Assembly: GCA_964344565.1 (NCBI GenBank)
Contig: CAYFNT010000005.1
Location: forward strand, 124,001 to 188,000
Length of the DNA stretch: 64,000 nt
Direction of reading: 5' to 3'
DNA from: JACNKJ01 sp964344565
GTDB lineage: Bacteria; Krumholzibacteriota; Krumholzibacteriia; JACNKJ01
In this document: piece after piece, positions 1-9,642 of the stretch
Numbering within the stretch: position 1 is the stretch's first letter
Layout: every line of letters starts with the position of its first letter
The notes under the pieces: generated by a model
What the model saw: the letters and a program-made list of their open reading frames with translations, nothing else
Database searches by the model: none
Told to the model about the DNA's origin: nothing
Made by a program: the position numbers and the translations under genes

Positions 1-49
1 AGGCGGGATTTTCCACCACGGAGACACTCAAGAAGATGGAGGAGCACTC

Positions 50-1185
50 TTGAAGATTCACGAATATCAGGCCAAGAAAATCTTCCGGCGATTCGGCATG
101 CCGATTCCGGACGATCGCCTGGCCACGACCGCCGACGAGGTCAAGCAGGCAGCCACGGAACTGGGCGGCGGGCTCGTCGTGGTCAAGGCCCAGGTGCTGG
201 TCGGCGGCCGTGGCAAGGCCGGAGGCGTGAAGCTTGCCGACGATCCCAACGACGCTCGCGACAAGGCCGAGGCCATACTGGGAATGGACCTCAAGGGGCT
301 CACCGTGAAGAAGGTGCTGGTCTCGCCCGCCGTGGACATCGCCAGGGAATTCTACGTGGGCATTGTGCAGGACCGGGCCGGTCAGTGCGCCACCCTCATG
401 GTGTCGGCCGCAGGCGGCGTGGACATCGAGGAAGTGGCCCGCACCGCTCCAGATAAGATCGTGAAGTACAGCATCAATCCCCGTCTAGGCCTGCTTCCCT
501 ACGAGGCCCGGCAGGTGGCCTTCCAGGTGGCGGAAGGCAAGGTGGCCCTGAAGATCGCCGCCATCCTGGTGCAGCTCTGGAAATCCTACGAATCGGTGGA
601 CGCATCCCTGGCCGAGGTCAATCCCCTGGTGGTCACGCCGGATGACGAGGTCTGGGCCATCGACGCCAAGATCAACCTGGATGACAATGGCCTCTTCCGG
701 CAGAAGGAGCTGGCCGCCTGGCGCGATCCCGAGGAGAGCGAACCCGAAGAGAACGAGGCTCGGGAGGCCGGCCTCAGTTTCGTGAAGCTCGAAGGCAACG
801 TGGGCTGTCTGGTCAACGGCGCCGGACTGGCCATGGCCACCATGGATCTGGTGAAGCACTACGGGGGCGCGCCGGCCAACTTCCTGGACATCGGCGGCAG
901 CTCCAATCCCGACAAGGTGGTGAAAGCCCTGGATATCATCACCCGCGATCCCAACGTGAAGGCCATTCTCTTCAACATCTTCGGTGGCATCACCCGCTGC
1001 GACGACGTGGCCATGGGCATCATCGAGGCCAAGAAGCGCACGGACATCAGCCTGCCCGTGGTGGTGCGCCTGGTAGGAACCAATGAGGAAGAGGCCCGGG
1101 AGTTGTTGGCGGGTACGGACCTGGTTCCCGCGGAAACCATGGACGAAGCCGTCCAGAAAGCCATCGAATTGGCGGGAGGTGCGGC

Positions 1186-1189
<4 letters not shown>
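50..1189 (+). CDS. sucC: Succinyl-CoA ligase [ADP-forming] subunit beta
   Basis: Beta subunit of succinyl-CoA synthetase, the TCA-cycle enzyme that couples succinyl-CoA cleavage to nucleotide triphosphate formation in the cytoplasm. The 379-residue protein starts MKIHEYQAKKIF, has an ATP-grasp domain with a KAQVLVGGRGKAGGVKLA segment near residues 46-63, and a C-terminal CoA-ligase-type domain with NGAGLAMATMDLVKHYGG and NFLDIGGSS. Length matches the family (about 385-400). The start is TTG at 50, five bases after GGAGGAG (38-44). Its stop overlaps the sucD start as ATGA (1186-1189), indicating translational coupling of the two subunits. The promoter lies outside the window. Confidence 0.97.
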
Positions 1190-2064
<875 letters not shown>

Positions 2065-2073
2065 CGAGGACCC

Positions 2074-2472
2074 ATGAGCCAGACCTATCTGATGATCAAG
2101 CCCGAGCTGGTGGCCGACCAGGTCATCGGCGAGATTCTTAAGATCCTTACCGACAACCGTTTCCGCATCCAGCGCCTGGAAATGAAGCAGCTGGACGCCG
2201 AGACGGTGAAGGCCTTCTACGCCGAGCACGAGGGCAAACCCTTTTACGACGACCTGGTCTCCTATATCACCAGCGGGCCGGTGGTGGCCGTGCAACTGGA
2301 GAAGGACAGCGCGGTCACGGATCTTCGCACCCTGGTGGGGGCCACGAATCCGGAGAATGCGGATCCGGGCACCATTCGCTACCTCTACGGGCGCAGCCTG
2401 CAGAACAACGGCGTTCACGCCAGCGACTCGGACCCCTCGGCCGAGCGGGAACTGGGCATCATCTTCGGCTAG
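2074..2472 (+). CDS. ndk: Nucleoside diphosphate kinase
   Basis: Transfers the gamma phosphate of ATP to nucleoside diphosphates through a phosphohistidine. The 132-residue protein begins MSQTYLMIKPELVADQVIG. It carries the NPENADPGTIR loop and the active-site sequence NGVHASDS with His115. It is slightly shorter than the common 137-150 residues but has all family landmarks. It lies 9 bases downstream of sucD, with GCGAGGAC before the start as ribosome-binding site. Pairing with succinyl-CoA synthetase is a known genomic association. Confidence 0.96.
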   Translation: MSQTYLMIKPELVADQVIGEILKILTDNRFRIQRLEMKQLDAETVKAFYAEHEGKPFYDDLVSYITSGPVVAVQLEKDSAVTDLRTLVGATNPENADPGTIRYLYGRSLQNNGVHASDSDPSAERELGIIFG

Positions 2473-2490
2473 CGCGGGCGGCGGAAGGCC

Positions 2491-2519
2491 TTGACAATGG
2501 GGCACTTCGACCCTACCAT
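2491..2519 (+). promoter_or_regulatory. Candidate sigma-70 promoter for the yceD-rpmF-fab cluster
   Basis: A perfect -35 TTGACA (2491-2496) is followed, after 17 bases, by TACCAT (2514-2519). It lies between the ndk stop and the yceD start at 2563. The TTG inside this box can be read as an in-frame start codon, but as the promoter it argues for the downstream ATG. Confidence 0.55.
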
Positions 2520-2562
2520 GAGCCTTCCGCCATCCCCGGCACCTAGCGAAATGCTAGATTCC

Positions 2563-3102
2563 ATGAAGATTCAACTTACGGATGTCAGGGAACGGAGTCG
2601 GGACTTCCGACTCGACGGCGAGCTTGTCCTCGAGGGCTTCGACGACCGCGTGGGCGAGGGAAAGGTGCGTGCCGAAGTGCACGTGAACCCCGCCGGCGAG
2701 CGTTGGTACGTACTGGCTCGCGTGGAGGGGAGCTTCCCCTTCCATTGCGACCGATGCGGCAAGCGGTTCGAGGACAGTCTCGAGGGAGACTTCTCCCTGG
2801 TGGTGCTCAGCAAGGCCGTGCGCGGCCTGGACGAGGACGAAAACGAGGAAGTGGTCCTGCTGCCGGCCGACAGCGCCGAGCTGGACCTCACCGACAAGAT
2901 ACGCGAGAGCATGCTGCTCTCCTTGCCCATGCAGTTCGTCTGTCAGGAGGACTGCGCGGGTCTGGATCCCGATTCGGGAGCGTATCTGAACTCGGAGCCC
3001 TCGGAAGAAGCGACGGTGGATCCCCGATGGGGTCCGCTCATGGACTTGAAAGCGAAGATGGAGGCGGAGCAGGATTCCGACTCCGAGGAAAGGCAGGAAT
3101 AG
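2563..3102 (+). CDS. yceD: YceD/DUF177 family protein
   Basis: DUF177 (YceD) protein, conserved immediately upstream of rpmF in many bacteria and linked in the literature to 23S rRNA/ribosome biogenesis; its mechanism is not settled. From ATG 2563 the product is 179 residues (MKIQLTDVRERS...). It contains HCDRCGKRF and a later VCQEDC, the family's paired cysteines, plus a DLTDKIRESMLLSLP helix. The tail is acidic. Longer in-frame starts exist at 2491, 2497 and 2518, but 2491-2519 looks like a promoter and family proteins begin near MKIQL. rpmF follows after 2 bases. Confidence 0.88.
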   Translation: MKIQLTDVRERSRDFRLDGELVLEGFDDRVGEGKVRAEVHVNPAGERWYVLARVEGSFPFHCDRCGKRFEDSLEGDFSLVVLSKAVRGLDEDENEEVVLLPADSAELDLTDKIRESMLLSLPMQFVCQEDCAGLDPDSGAYLNSEPSEEATVDPRWGPLMDLKAKMEAEQDSDSEERQE

Positions 3103-3104
3103 GC

Positions 3105-3293
3105 ATGGCCGTTCCCAAGAAAAGAAAATCCCGGTCCCGCTCGCGCATGACCCGCGCCGTGTGGATGGCCAGCGCCCGCATTCCCAGCCTCGTGAAATGC
3201 GGCCACTGCGGCGCCCGCAAGCCGAGCCACGCGGTCTGTCCTGAGTGCGGCTGGTACGCCGGCCGTCAGGTCATGAAGGTCGACACGGACTAA
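3105..3293 (+). CDS. rpmF: 50S ribosomal protein L32 (bL32)
   Basis: Large-subunit ribosomal protein bL32, 62 residues, beginning MAVPKKRKSRSRSRMTRA as expected for the family. It keeps a complete zinc-binding four-cysteine set (KCGHCG near residues 32-35 and CPECGWY near 45-50), so this is the zinc-containing (C+) form. It sits between yceD and plsX, the classical yceD-rpmF-plsX-fab order. The stop is followed by the GTG start of plsX six bases later. Confidence 0.97.
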   Translation: MAVPKKRKSRSRSRMTRAVWMASARIPSLVKCGHCGARKPSHAVCPECGWYAGRQVMKVDTD

Positions 3294-3299
3294 GCCCGC

Positions 3300-4301
3300 G
3301 TGAGAGTCGCACTGGACGTGATGGGAGGCGATTTCGGTCCTCCCGTTCTTGTACGTGGAGCGATCAAGGCCGCGAAGGAACTGTCCTCGACGCCGGAGAT
3401 CGTGCTTTACGGCGACGCCCCGGCCATACGGGAAGTCCTGCGCGAACTGGGCGAACCCGAGGATCGCTTCGAGATCGTCCATTGCGAGGAGTCCATCACC
3501 ATGAAGGACTCGCCCGCCCGCGCCGTGCGTCTGAAGAAGGACGCGCCCATCCCCAAAGGCATGATCGATCTGAAGGCCGGCAAGGTCGAAGGCATCGTGA
3601 GCGCGGGTTCCACCGGCGCCATGGTGGCCGGCGCGCTGATCTATCTGGGCCGCCTGCCCCACGTGCTCAGACCGGCCATCGCCACCTGGTTTCCCGGCGA
3701 TGGAGGCGGCAGCGTGGTCCTCGACGTGGGTGCGAACTCCGACAACAAGCCCGAACATCTGGCCCAGTTCGGCGTCATGGGACGCCTCTTCGCCGAGGCC
3801 GTCATGGGCGTGGAGGAACCTCGGGTCGGTCTCCTCAACATCGGTGAGGAAAGCAGCAAGGGCAGCGAACTCTACGTGGCCGCCCACGAGATGCTGGGAA
3901 GGATGCCCCTGAACTTCGTGGGCAACGTGGAGGGTGAGGACATCTTCCGCGGCAAGGTCGACGTGGTGGTCTGCGACGGCTTCGTGGGCAACGTGGTGCT
4001 CAAGCAGGCCGAATCGGTGGTGGGCTTCCTCACCCGGAAGCTGAAGGGTACGGTGCTCTCAACCTTCAAGGGCAAGCTCGGCGCCATGCTCATGCGCTCG
4101 GGACTGGCGAAGGTGGGAAGCGAACTCGACTACGCCGAGCACGGAGGAGCGCCGCTCCTGGGCGTGAACGGCCAGGTCATCATCAGTCACGGCAAGAGCA
4201 ACGAGGTGGCGATCATGAACGCCATACGCAGCGCCTGTCGTTTCCAGGAATTCCATACCGCCGAGCGCACCGAGGAACTACTCGGAGCCGCGAAAGGCTA
4301 G
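3300..4301 (+). CDS. plsX: Phosphate acyltransferase PlsX
   Basis: Converts acyl-ACP to acyl-phosphate, the first step feeding PlsY for phospholipid synthesis; peripheral membrane enzyme. The 333-residue protein starts at GTG 3300 (MRVALDVMGGDFGPPVLVRGA). It has the conserved VSAGSTGAMVAGAL segment near residue 100, LDVGANSDNKPEHLAQFG, NIGEES, and the VVCDGFVGNVVLK motif. Full family length. It lies in the rpmF-plsX-fabH operon, 12 bases before fabH. Confidence 0.97.
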   Translation: MRVALDVMGGDFGPPVLVRGAIKAAKELSSTPEIVLYGDAPAIREVLRELGEPEDRFEIVHCEESITMKDSPARAVRLKKDAPIPKGMIDLKAGKVEGIVSAGSTGAMVAGALIYLGRLPHVLRPAIATWFPGDGGGSVVLDVGANSDNKPEHLAQFGVMGRLFAEAVMGVEEPRVGLLNIGEESSKGSELYVAAHEMLGRMPLNFVGNVEGEDIFRGKVDVVVCDGFVGNVVLKQAESVVGFLTRKLKGTVLSTFKGKLGAMLMRSGLAKVGSELDYAEHGGAPLLGVNGQVIISHGKSNEVAIMNAIRSACRFQEFHTAERTEELLGAAKG

Positions 4302-4313
4302 GAGGACATCGGC

Positions 4314-5306
4314 ATGGACGCCAAGTGGGGAGTCAGGATCGCCGGCACCGGACGCGCCGTGCCCGACAAGATCCTCACCAACGAAGACCTCAGCCGCATC
4401 GTGGACACCAGCGACGAGTGGATCACCACCCGAAGCGGCATCAAGCGTCGTCACATCATCGAGGACCACGAGAAGAACAGCGACTACGCCAGCGAGGCCG
4501 GACGCATCGCCGTCGAAGACGCCGGACTCAGCCCCGAAGACCTCGACTTCATCATCATCGCCACGGTGACCGGCGACTACATCTTCCCCAGCACCGCGGT
4601 GGTGGTGCAGGAGATCCTCGGCGCCAAGAACGCCTCCGCCTGGGACATGTCCGCGGCCTGCACGGGCTGGCTCTACGCCATCTCGCAGGCCCAGGCCCTC
4701 CTGGCCAGCGGCGCGGGAAAGAACGCCCTGGTCATCGGCTCGGAAATGCTCACCCGCATCACCAACTGGAAGGACCGCAGCACCTGCGTGCTCTTCGGCG
4801 ACGGCTCCGGAGCGGTGGTCCTGCAGGCCTGCGAGCCCGAGAAGAACGGCATCCTGTCCACCTGGACCCGCTCGGACGGCTCCCTCATGCATCTGCTCAA
4901 CGCCCCCGAGGGCGGCACCGCCGTGCCGCTGACCCACGAGAACCTGGACTCCGGCCTCAACAAGATCAACATGGCGGGCAAGGAAGTATTCAAGCACGCC
5001 GTCAGGAACATGGGACAGGCGGCCATCGAAGCCCTGATCAAGGCGGGCGTGAGCGCGGAGGACATCGACCTGCTCATCCCGCATCAGGCCAACGTGCGCA
5101 TCATGGATGCCCTGGCCAGCCGCCTGGATTTCCCCCAGGAAAAGGTCTACAAGAACATCCAGGAGTACGGCAACACCAGCGCGGCCTCCATTCCCATCGC
5201 CCTGGACGAGGCGCGACGGAAGGGCATCGCCCAGCCGGGCCACAAGATTCTCATGGTGGCCTTCGGCGGCGGGCTCACATGGGGTTCCGCGCTCATCCAG
5301 CTCTAG
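4314..5306 (+). CDS. fabH: Beta-ketoacyl-ACP synthase III
   Basis: Initiates fatty-acid chains by condensing a short acyl-CoA with malonyl-ACP. The 330-residue protein has the full Cys-His-Asn triad: Cys116 in SAACTGWLY, His257 in PHQAN, Asn287 in YGNTSAAS. The C-terminal FGGGLTWGSALIQL is typical. The start is ATG 4314 behind TAGGAGGAC. It is followed 8 bases later by fabD, consistent with one operon. Confidence 0.97.
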   Translation: MDAKWGVRIAGTGRAVPDKILTNEDLSRIVDTSDEWITTRSGIKRRHIIEDHEKNSDYASEAGRIAVEDAGLSPEDLDFIIIATVTGDYIFPSTAVVVQEILGAKNASAWDMSAACTGWLYAISQAQALLASGAGKNALVIGSEMLTRITNWKDRSTCVLFGDGSGAVVLQACEPEKNGILSTWTRSDGSLMHLLNAPEGGTAVPLTHENLDSGLNKINMAGKEVFKHAVRNMGQAAIEALIKAGVSAEDIDLLIPHQANVRIMDALASRLDFPQEKVYKNIQEYGNTSAASIPIALDEARRKGIAQPGHKILMVAFGGGLTWGSALIQL

Positions 5307-5314
5307 GAGACACG

Positions 5315-6262
5315 ATGAAGCGACCGATGATCTTTCCCGGACAGGCCTCCCAGTTCGTGGGCATGGGCGCAGACCTCTACGAGGCCCTGCCCGAAGCCCG
5401 CGAGAAGATCGATGCCGCCGAGGCGCGTCTGGGCTTCGAGCTGAAACGGCTCTGTTTCGAGGGCCCCCTCGAGGAACTCACGGAAACCCGCTATGCACAG
5501 CCTTCCATCCTGGCGATGAGTTGCCTGGCCGCCGACTGGCTCGCCGCCCACGGGGTGAAGCCCAGCGTCACGGCCGGGCACAGTCTGGGCGAATATTCCG
5601 CCCTGGTGGCGGCGGGGGTGCTGTCCTTCGAGGACGCCCTGGATCTCGTGGCCCTGCGAGGACGCCTCATGTTCGAGAGCGGGGTGAAGACTCCCGGCAC
5701 CATGGCGGCGGTCATGGGTCTGGACCGCGCCAAGCTCGAAAGCTGCTGCGCCGAAGCCACCCAGGGCGAGGTGGTGCAGCTGGCCAATCTGAACAGCCCC
5801 GAGCAGATGGTCATCAGCGGCGCCGTGCCCGCTGTGGAGAGGGCCATGAAGGTCTGCGAGGAGGCCGGCGCGAAGAAGGTCGTTCGCCTGAACGTGAGCG
5901 GAGCCTTCCACTCCGAACTCATGGGCTCGGCCGCGGCCGAACTGGGAGAGAAGCTCTCGGCCACGAACTTCGCCGAGGCCGAAGTGCCGGTGGTGCCCAA
6001 CGTGACCGCCGAGGCCACCCGGGACGGCGGTGCCCTGCGCGAACTGCTGATCCGCCAGCTTACCAGTCCCGTGCTCTGGACCGACTCCATGGCCGCCCTA
6101 CGCGGCGTGGACGATGCGCCCATCCTCGAGGTGGGACCGGGCAAGGTGCTCATGGGCCTCATGCGGCGTATCGACAGGAGCGCCAGGGTCAGTCCGGTGG
6201 GATCCCTGGAAGCCCTGCAGGCCTGGACGGAAGCCGAGGACGGCAAGGAGGTCGGAGCATGA
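5315..6262 (+). CDS. fabD: Malonyl-CoA:ACP transacylase
   Basis: Loads malonyl groups onto the acyl carrier protein. The 315-residue protein begins MKRPMIFPGQASQFVGMG. It carries the nucleophile Ser90 in GHSLGEYSAL and the catalytic His199 in GAFHSELM, equivalent to E. coli Ser92/His201, plus QLANLNSPEQMVISG. The start ATG 5315 follows CTAGGAGACACG. Its stop overlaps the fabG start as ATGA (6259-6262). Confidence 0.97.
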   Translation: MKRPMIFPGQASQFVGMGADLYEALPEAREKIDAAEARLGFELKRLCFEGPLEELTETRYAQPSILAMSCLAADWLAAHGVKPSVTAGHSLGEYSALVAAGVLSFEDALDLVALRGRLMFESGVKTPGTMAAVMGLDRAKLESCCAEATQGEVVQLANLNSPEQMVISGAVPAVERAMKVCEEAGAKKVVRLNVSGAFHSELMGSAAAELGEKLSATNFAEAEVPVVPNVTAEATRDGGALRELLIRQLTSPVLWTDSMAALRGVDDAPILEVGPGKVLMGLMRRIDRSARVSPVGSLEALQAWTEAEDGKEVGA

Positions 6263-7014
6263 GCGAAATCCACGGATTCGAAGGCAAGCTGGCCCTGGTC
6301 ACCGGCGGAACCCGCGGCATCGGCCGTGGCATCGCGGAGGCCTTGATGGCGGCAGGCTTGCGCGTGGCTCTCGTCGGAACCGACGCGGATCGCAGCGCCG
6401 CCGCGGCGGCGGAATTGGGAGGCGAGGACAGGGTGCGCGGCTACGGCTGCGACGTCTCCGATGCGGATGCCGTGGCCGAACTGGTGGGCAAGGTCGGCGA
6501 GGACATGGGGGACATCGATTTCCTCGTGAACAACGCGGGCATCACGCGGGACGGCATCTACATCCGAATGAAGGCCGAGGATTGGGACCGGGTCATGGGC
6601 GTGAACCTCACCGGCACCCACAACTTCTGCAAGGCCGTGGCCCGCGGCATGATGAAGCGGCGCGCCGGGCGCATCGTGAACATCACCAGCGTGGTGGGGC
6701 AGACAGGCAACGCCGGACAGGTCAACTATGCGGCCAGCAAGGCCGGACAGATCGGCCTGACCAAGAGCCTCGCCCGGGAACTGGGTGGCCGGAAGGTTAC
6801 GGTGAATGCCGTGGCCCCCGGCTACATCCAGACCGACATGACCGCCGAACTGCCCGAGGAGGTCCGCAGCGGCATGCTGGAAGGCATCCCCCTGGGCCGT
6901 CTTGGCGAGCCGGCCGACGTGGCCGGGGTCGTTCTCTTCCTGCTCAGCGACGCCGCGGCCTACGTCACGGGCCAGGTGATCGGCGTCAACGGCGGAATGG
7001 CCATGATTGGATGA
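6259..7014 (+). CDS. fabG: 3-oxoacyl-[ACP] reductase
   Basis: NADPH-dependent ketoreductase of the elongation cycle, a short-chain dehydrogenase. The 251-residue protein shows the nucleotide-binding TGGTRGIGRGIAEAL, the NNAG motif, and the catalytic Ser144, Tyr157 and Lys161 (NITSVVG...NYAASKAG). Full length. It is translationally coupled to fabD. After its stop comes a 198-base gap to acpP that is filled with short repeats and a new promoter, so acpP may be partly uncoupled from the upstream genes. Confidence 0.97.
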   Translation: MSEIHGFEGKLALVTGGTRGIGRGIAEALMAAGLRVALVGTDADRSAAAAAELGGEDRVRGYGCDVSDADAVAELVGKVGEDMGDIDFLVNNAGITRDGIYIRMKAEDWDRVMGVNLTGTHNFCKAVARGMMKRRAGRIVNITSVVGQTGNAGQVNYAASKAGQIGLTKSLARELGGRKVTVNAVAPGYIQTDMTAELPEEVRSGMLEGIPLGRLGEPADVAGVVLFLLSDAAAYVTGQVIGVNGGMAMIG

Positions 7015-7019
7015 ATTGG

Positions 7020-7129
7020 GAACTATGAACTGAGAACTGAGAACTATGAACTATGAACTATGAACTGAGAACTATGAACTGTGAACGTGGGAAGTGGGTT
7101 CTCAGTCCACAGTTCACAGTTCTCAGTTG
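7020..7129. repeat. Short tandem repeat block of GAACTATG/GAACTGAG units with inverted copy
   Basis: From about 7020 to 7086 the DNA is built of 7-8 base units (GAACTATG, GAACTGA, GAACTGTG) in head-to-tail order. From about 7098 to 7129 the reverse-complement form (TTCTCAGT, AGTTCACAGTTC) follows. GAACTGTGAAC (7076-7086) pairs perfectly with GTTCACAGTTC (7112-7122), so a hairpin is possible. It lies between fabG and acpP and codes for nothing evident. The same unit recurs at 23533-23550. Confidence 0.85.
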
Positions 7130-7139
7130 ATTCTTGGGA

Positions 7140-7168
7140 TTGACATCCCAAAAAGCATCGATTAGGAA
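7140..7168 (+). promoter_or_regulatory. Candidate promoter for acpP-fabF-rnc
   Basis: Perfect TTGACA (7140-7145), a 17-base spacer, and a weak -10 TAGGAA (7163-7168). TACAAT at 7171-7176 is an alternative -10 with poor spacing. acpP starts at 7213 behind AGGAGGATTTCA. Confidence 0.45.
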
Positions 7169-7212
7169 AATACAATCACCTGGGCCCGAGGCCCGCTTTC
7201 AGGAGGATTTCA

Positions 7213-7452
7213 ATGCCGAGCATTGAGGAACGCATCATCGCCATCATCGAGAAGGAACTGGGCGTCAACACCGAGCAGATCACCGACAGCGCTTCCTTCA
7301 TCGAAGACCTTGGCGCGGATTCTCTGGACACCACCGAGCTGATCATGGCCTTCGAAGAGGAGTTCGGCCTGGAGATCTCCGACGAGGACGCCGAGAAGCT
7401 GACGACGGTGGGCGCCGTGAAGGAGTATCTGAAAGAGCACGCTCCTGCCTAA
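7213..7452 (+). CDS. acpP: Acyl carrier protein
   Basis: Carrier of growing acyl chains in fatty-acid synthesis. The 79-residue acidic protein contains the phosphopantetheine attachment motif GADSLDTTEL with Ser37, followed by the recognition helix MAFEEEFGLEISDEDAEKL. The start ATG 7213 has a strong AGGAGG seven bases upstream, in keeping with high expression. It lies between fabG and fabF as is usual. Confidence 0.98.
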   Translation: MPSIEERIIAIIEKELGVNTEQITDSASFIEDLGADSLDTTELIMAFEEEFGLEISDEDAEKLTTVGAVKEYLKEHAPA

Positions 7453-7480
7453 GGGTCGGAGCCATCGTCCGGGAGTGAAC

Positions 7481-8728
7481 ATGGAATGTCGAGTCGTCAT
7501 CACGGGACTGGGACTGATCTCGCCGGTGGGCAACACCCGCGAGAGCACCTGGGAGAATCTGCTCGCCGGCAAATCCGGCGGTGGGGTCATCCAGGCCTTC
7601 GACGTCGAGGGCTACTCGGTGCGCATCGCCGCCGAGGTGAAGGACTTCGATCCTTCCGGCGCTCTGGACGCCAAGGAGATCAAGACCTGGGACCGCTACG
7701 CGCAGTTCGCCATCGTGGCCGCAGAGGAGGCCCTGGCCGACGCCGGACTCCATGAGGACAAGCCCGACGGCGACTCCGTCGGCGTGATCATCGGATCCGG
7801 CATCGGAGGCATCCAGACCTTCGAGAAGAATCACCGGGCCCTGGTGGAGCGCGGACCGCGACGGGTGAGTCCCTTCTTCATTCCCATGATGATCGGAGAC
7901 ATCGCCTCCGGCCTGTTCTCCATGCGTCACGGCTTCCGCGGACCGAACTACGGTGTGGTTTCGGCCTGCGCCACCGGAGCCCACGCTCTGGCCGACGCGG
8001 CCCTGCAGATCAAGGCGGGCCGCGCGGAGGTCATGGTCTGCGGCGGCGCCGAGGCGACCATCTCGCCCATGGCCGTGGCGGGCTTCTCGAACATGAAGGC
8101 CCTGAGTTCGCGCAATGACGATCCCCAGAGGGCCAGCCGGCCCTTCGACGGCGAGCGCGACGGATTCCTCATGGGCGAGGGAGCGGGCGTGCTCATCCTG
8201 GAGGAGTACGAACGGGCCAAGGCACGGGGAGCGAAGATCTACGCCGAGGTGCTCGGCGCGGGTCTCACCGCCGACGCGCATCACATCACGGCGCCCCATC
8301 CGGAAGGTCTCGGCGCACGCAACGCCATGGCCATGGCCGTTCGCGAGGGGGGCATCCAAGCTGAGCAGGTGGGCTACATCAACGCCCACGGCACCAGCAC
8401 GCCCTACAACGATCGCACCGAAACGGCGGCCATGCGCGGCTTCTTCGGAGCCCACGCCGACAAACTGAAGGTCAGCAGCACCAAGTCCATGACCGGACAC
8501 CTGCTGGGCGCGGCCGGCGGACTGGAGTCGGCCATCACCGCCCTGGTCCTGGACCGCGACAAGATTCCGCCGACCATCAACTACGAGAATCCCGATCCGG
8601 ACTGCGATCTGGACTACGTGCCCAACACGGCCATCGACCACTCGGTGGAGACGGCCATGAGCACGAGCCTCGGCTTCGGCGGGCACAACGTGGTGCTGCT
8701 TCTGGGCAAGGATCCCGGTCGCCGCTGA
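7481..8728 (+). CDS. fabF: Beta-ketoacyl-ACP synthase II
   Basis: Elongating condensing enzyme of fatty-acid synthesis. From ATG 7481 the protein has 415 residues, and the triad falls on Cys163 (VSACATGA), His303 (AHGTSTPYND) and His340 (GHLLGAAGG), the same numbers as E. coli FabF. This supports this start over the in-frame GTG at 7475, where GGGAG would overlap the codon. Complete, 28 bases after acpP and upstream of rnc in the common acpP-fabF-rnc order. Confidence 0.97.
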   Translation: MECRVVITGLGLISPVGNTRESTWENLLAGKSGGGVIQAFDVEGYSVRIAAEVKDFDPSGALDAKEIKTWDRYAQFAIVAAEEALADAGLHEDKPDGDSVGVIIGSGIGGIQTFEKNHRALVERGPRRVSPFFIPMMIGDIASGLFSMRHGFRGPNYGVVSACATGAHALADAALQIKAGRAEVMVCGGAEATISPMAVAGFSNMKALSSRNDDPQRASRPFDGERDGFLMGEGAGVLILEEYERAKARGAKIYAEVLGAGLTADAHHITAPHPEGLGARNAMAMAVREGGIQAEQVGYINAHGTSTPYNDRTETAAMRGFFGAHADKLKVSSTKSMTGHLLGAAGGLESAITALVLDRDKIPPTINYENPDPDCDLDYVPNTAIDHSVETAMSTSLGFGGHNVVLLLGKDPGRR

Positions 8729-8767
8729 TTCGGCATCAAGGGGAGGGCGACTCTGGCACTGGAATGG

Positions 8768-9514
8768 TTGAGACGGCTCCTGAACGCCCTCTCCAAGGCC
8801 AGCGGCGAGGAGCTTCCCGGCATCGACCTGGAAGCCTTCCAGGAACGCCTGGGATACCGCTTCAAGGAACTCCAGCTTCTCGTGCTCGCCCTGAGCCATC
8901 GCTCCTGGATCCACGATCGCGGACTCGAGCGCTACAAGAGCAACGAGCGTCTCGAATTCCTGGGCGACTCGGTCCTGGGGCTGCTCATCAACGAATCCCT
9001 CTTCAACGAGAATCCCGACATGGCCGAGGGAGACCTCACCATGCGCAAGAGCCTCCTGGCCAGCCGCAAGGTGCTCGCGGAGGTGGGATCCGAACTGGGG
9101 CTCAGCGAGGTCATCCTGCTCAGTCCCAACGAGCGGGAGAGCGGGGGGGCGACCCGCGATTCCATTCTGGCCGACGCCGTCGAAGCCGTGCTGGGCGCGG
9201 CCTATCTCGACGGCGATCTGCGCGCCGTGCGTCCCATCGTGACGCGCTACATTCTGGATCGACGCAGCGAGTTCATGGAGAGCGAGGAGCACCAGAACTA
9301 CAAGTCGCTGCTCCAGGAGAAGGTGCAGGCCCAGAGTCAGAGCCCGCCCCGATACCGGGTGGAGAGCACCGAAGGGCCGGACCATTCGAAGGAATTCCGG
9401 GTCCAGGTGCTCATCGGCGGAGAGGTGATCGCCACGGGCATGGGCCGATCCAAGAAGGACGCCGAAAAGGAAGCCGCGCGACTCGCCCTGGAGCTCCTGG
9501 ACGAGCGGTCCTGA
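8768..9514 (+). CDS. rnc: Ribonuclease III
   Basis: Double-stranded-RNA endonuclease that processes rRNA and other structured transcripts. The 248-residue protein has the RNase III signature NERLEFLGDS (residues 59-68), the second acidic pair D136/E139 in ILADAVEAVLGAAYLDG, and a C-terminal dsRNA-binding domain (about 175-246; NYKSLLQEKVQ...SKKDAEKEAARLALELL). TTG 8768 is the first usual start codon, but the only good ribosome-binding site (GGGAGG, 8741-8746) is 21 bases away. An in-frame CTG at 8753 lies 6 bases from it and would add LALEW. The start is therefore uncertain. Confidence 0.96.
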   Translation: MRRLLNALSKASGEELPGIDLEAFQERLGYRFKELQLLVLALSHRSWIHDRGLERYKSNERLEFLGDSVLGLLINESLFNENPDMAEGDLTMRKSLLASRKVLAEVGSELGLSEVILLSPNERESGGATRDSILADAVEAVLGAAYLDGDLRAVRPIVTRYILDRRSEFMESEEHQNYKSLLQEKVQAQSQSPPRYRVESTEGPDHSKEFRVQVLIGGEVIATGMGRSKKDAEKEAARLALELLDERS

Positions 9515-9558
9515 TGGGCGTCGGAAGTTCGTGAAGCGGAATTCCCCCGAAGCTCCAA

Positions 9559-9587
9559 TTGCATTCCCCGTGGGATCTCGTTAGGAT
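9559..9587 (+). promoter_or_regulatory. Candidate promoter for the HNH gene
   Basis: TTGCAT (9559-9564), 17 bases, TAGGAT (9582-9587). It lies in the rnc-HNH gap and makes it less likely that the TTG at 9559 is a start codon. Confidence 0.4.
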
Positions 9588-9642
9588 TTTAGGCGAGGAA
9601 GGATGGCGACGGGGCAATGACGCGCCGCGTCCTCCTGGTCAA

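Noticed and set aside
5107..6258. Long Arg/Gly/Pro-rich open frame preceding fabG, and similar frames inside fabH, ABC, flgK and kinase genes
   Set aside because: Typical shadow frames of GC-rich genes: repetitive low-complexity Arg/Pro/Gly content and complete overlap with well-identified genes on another frame.
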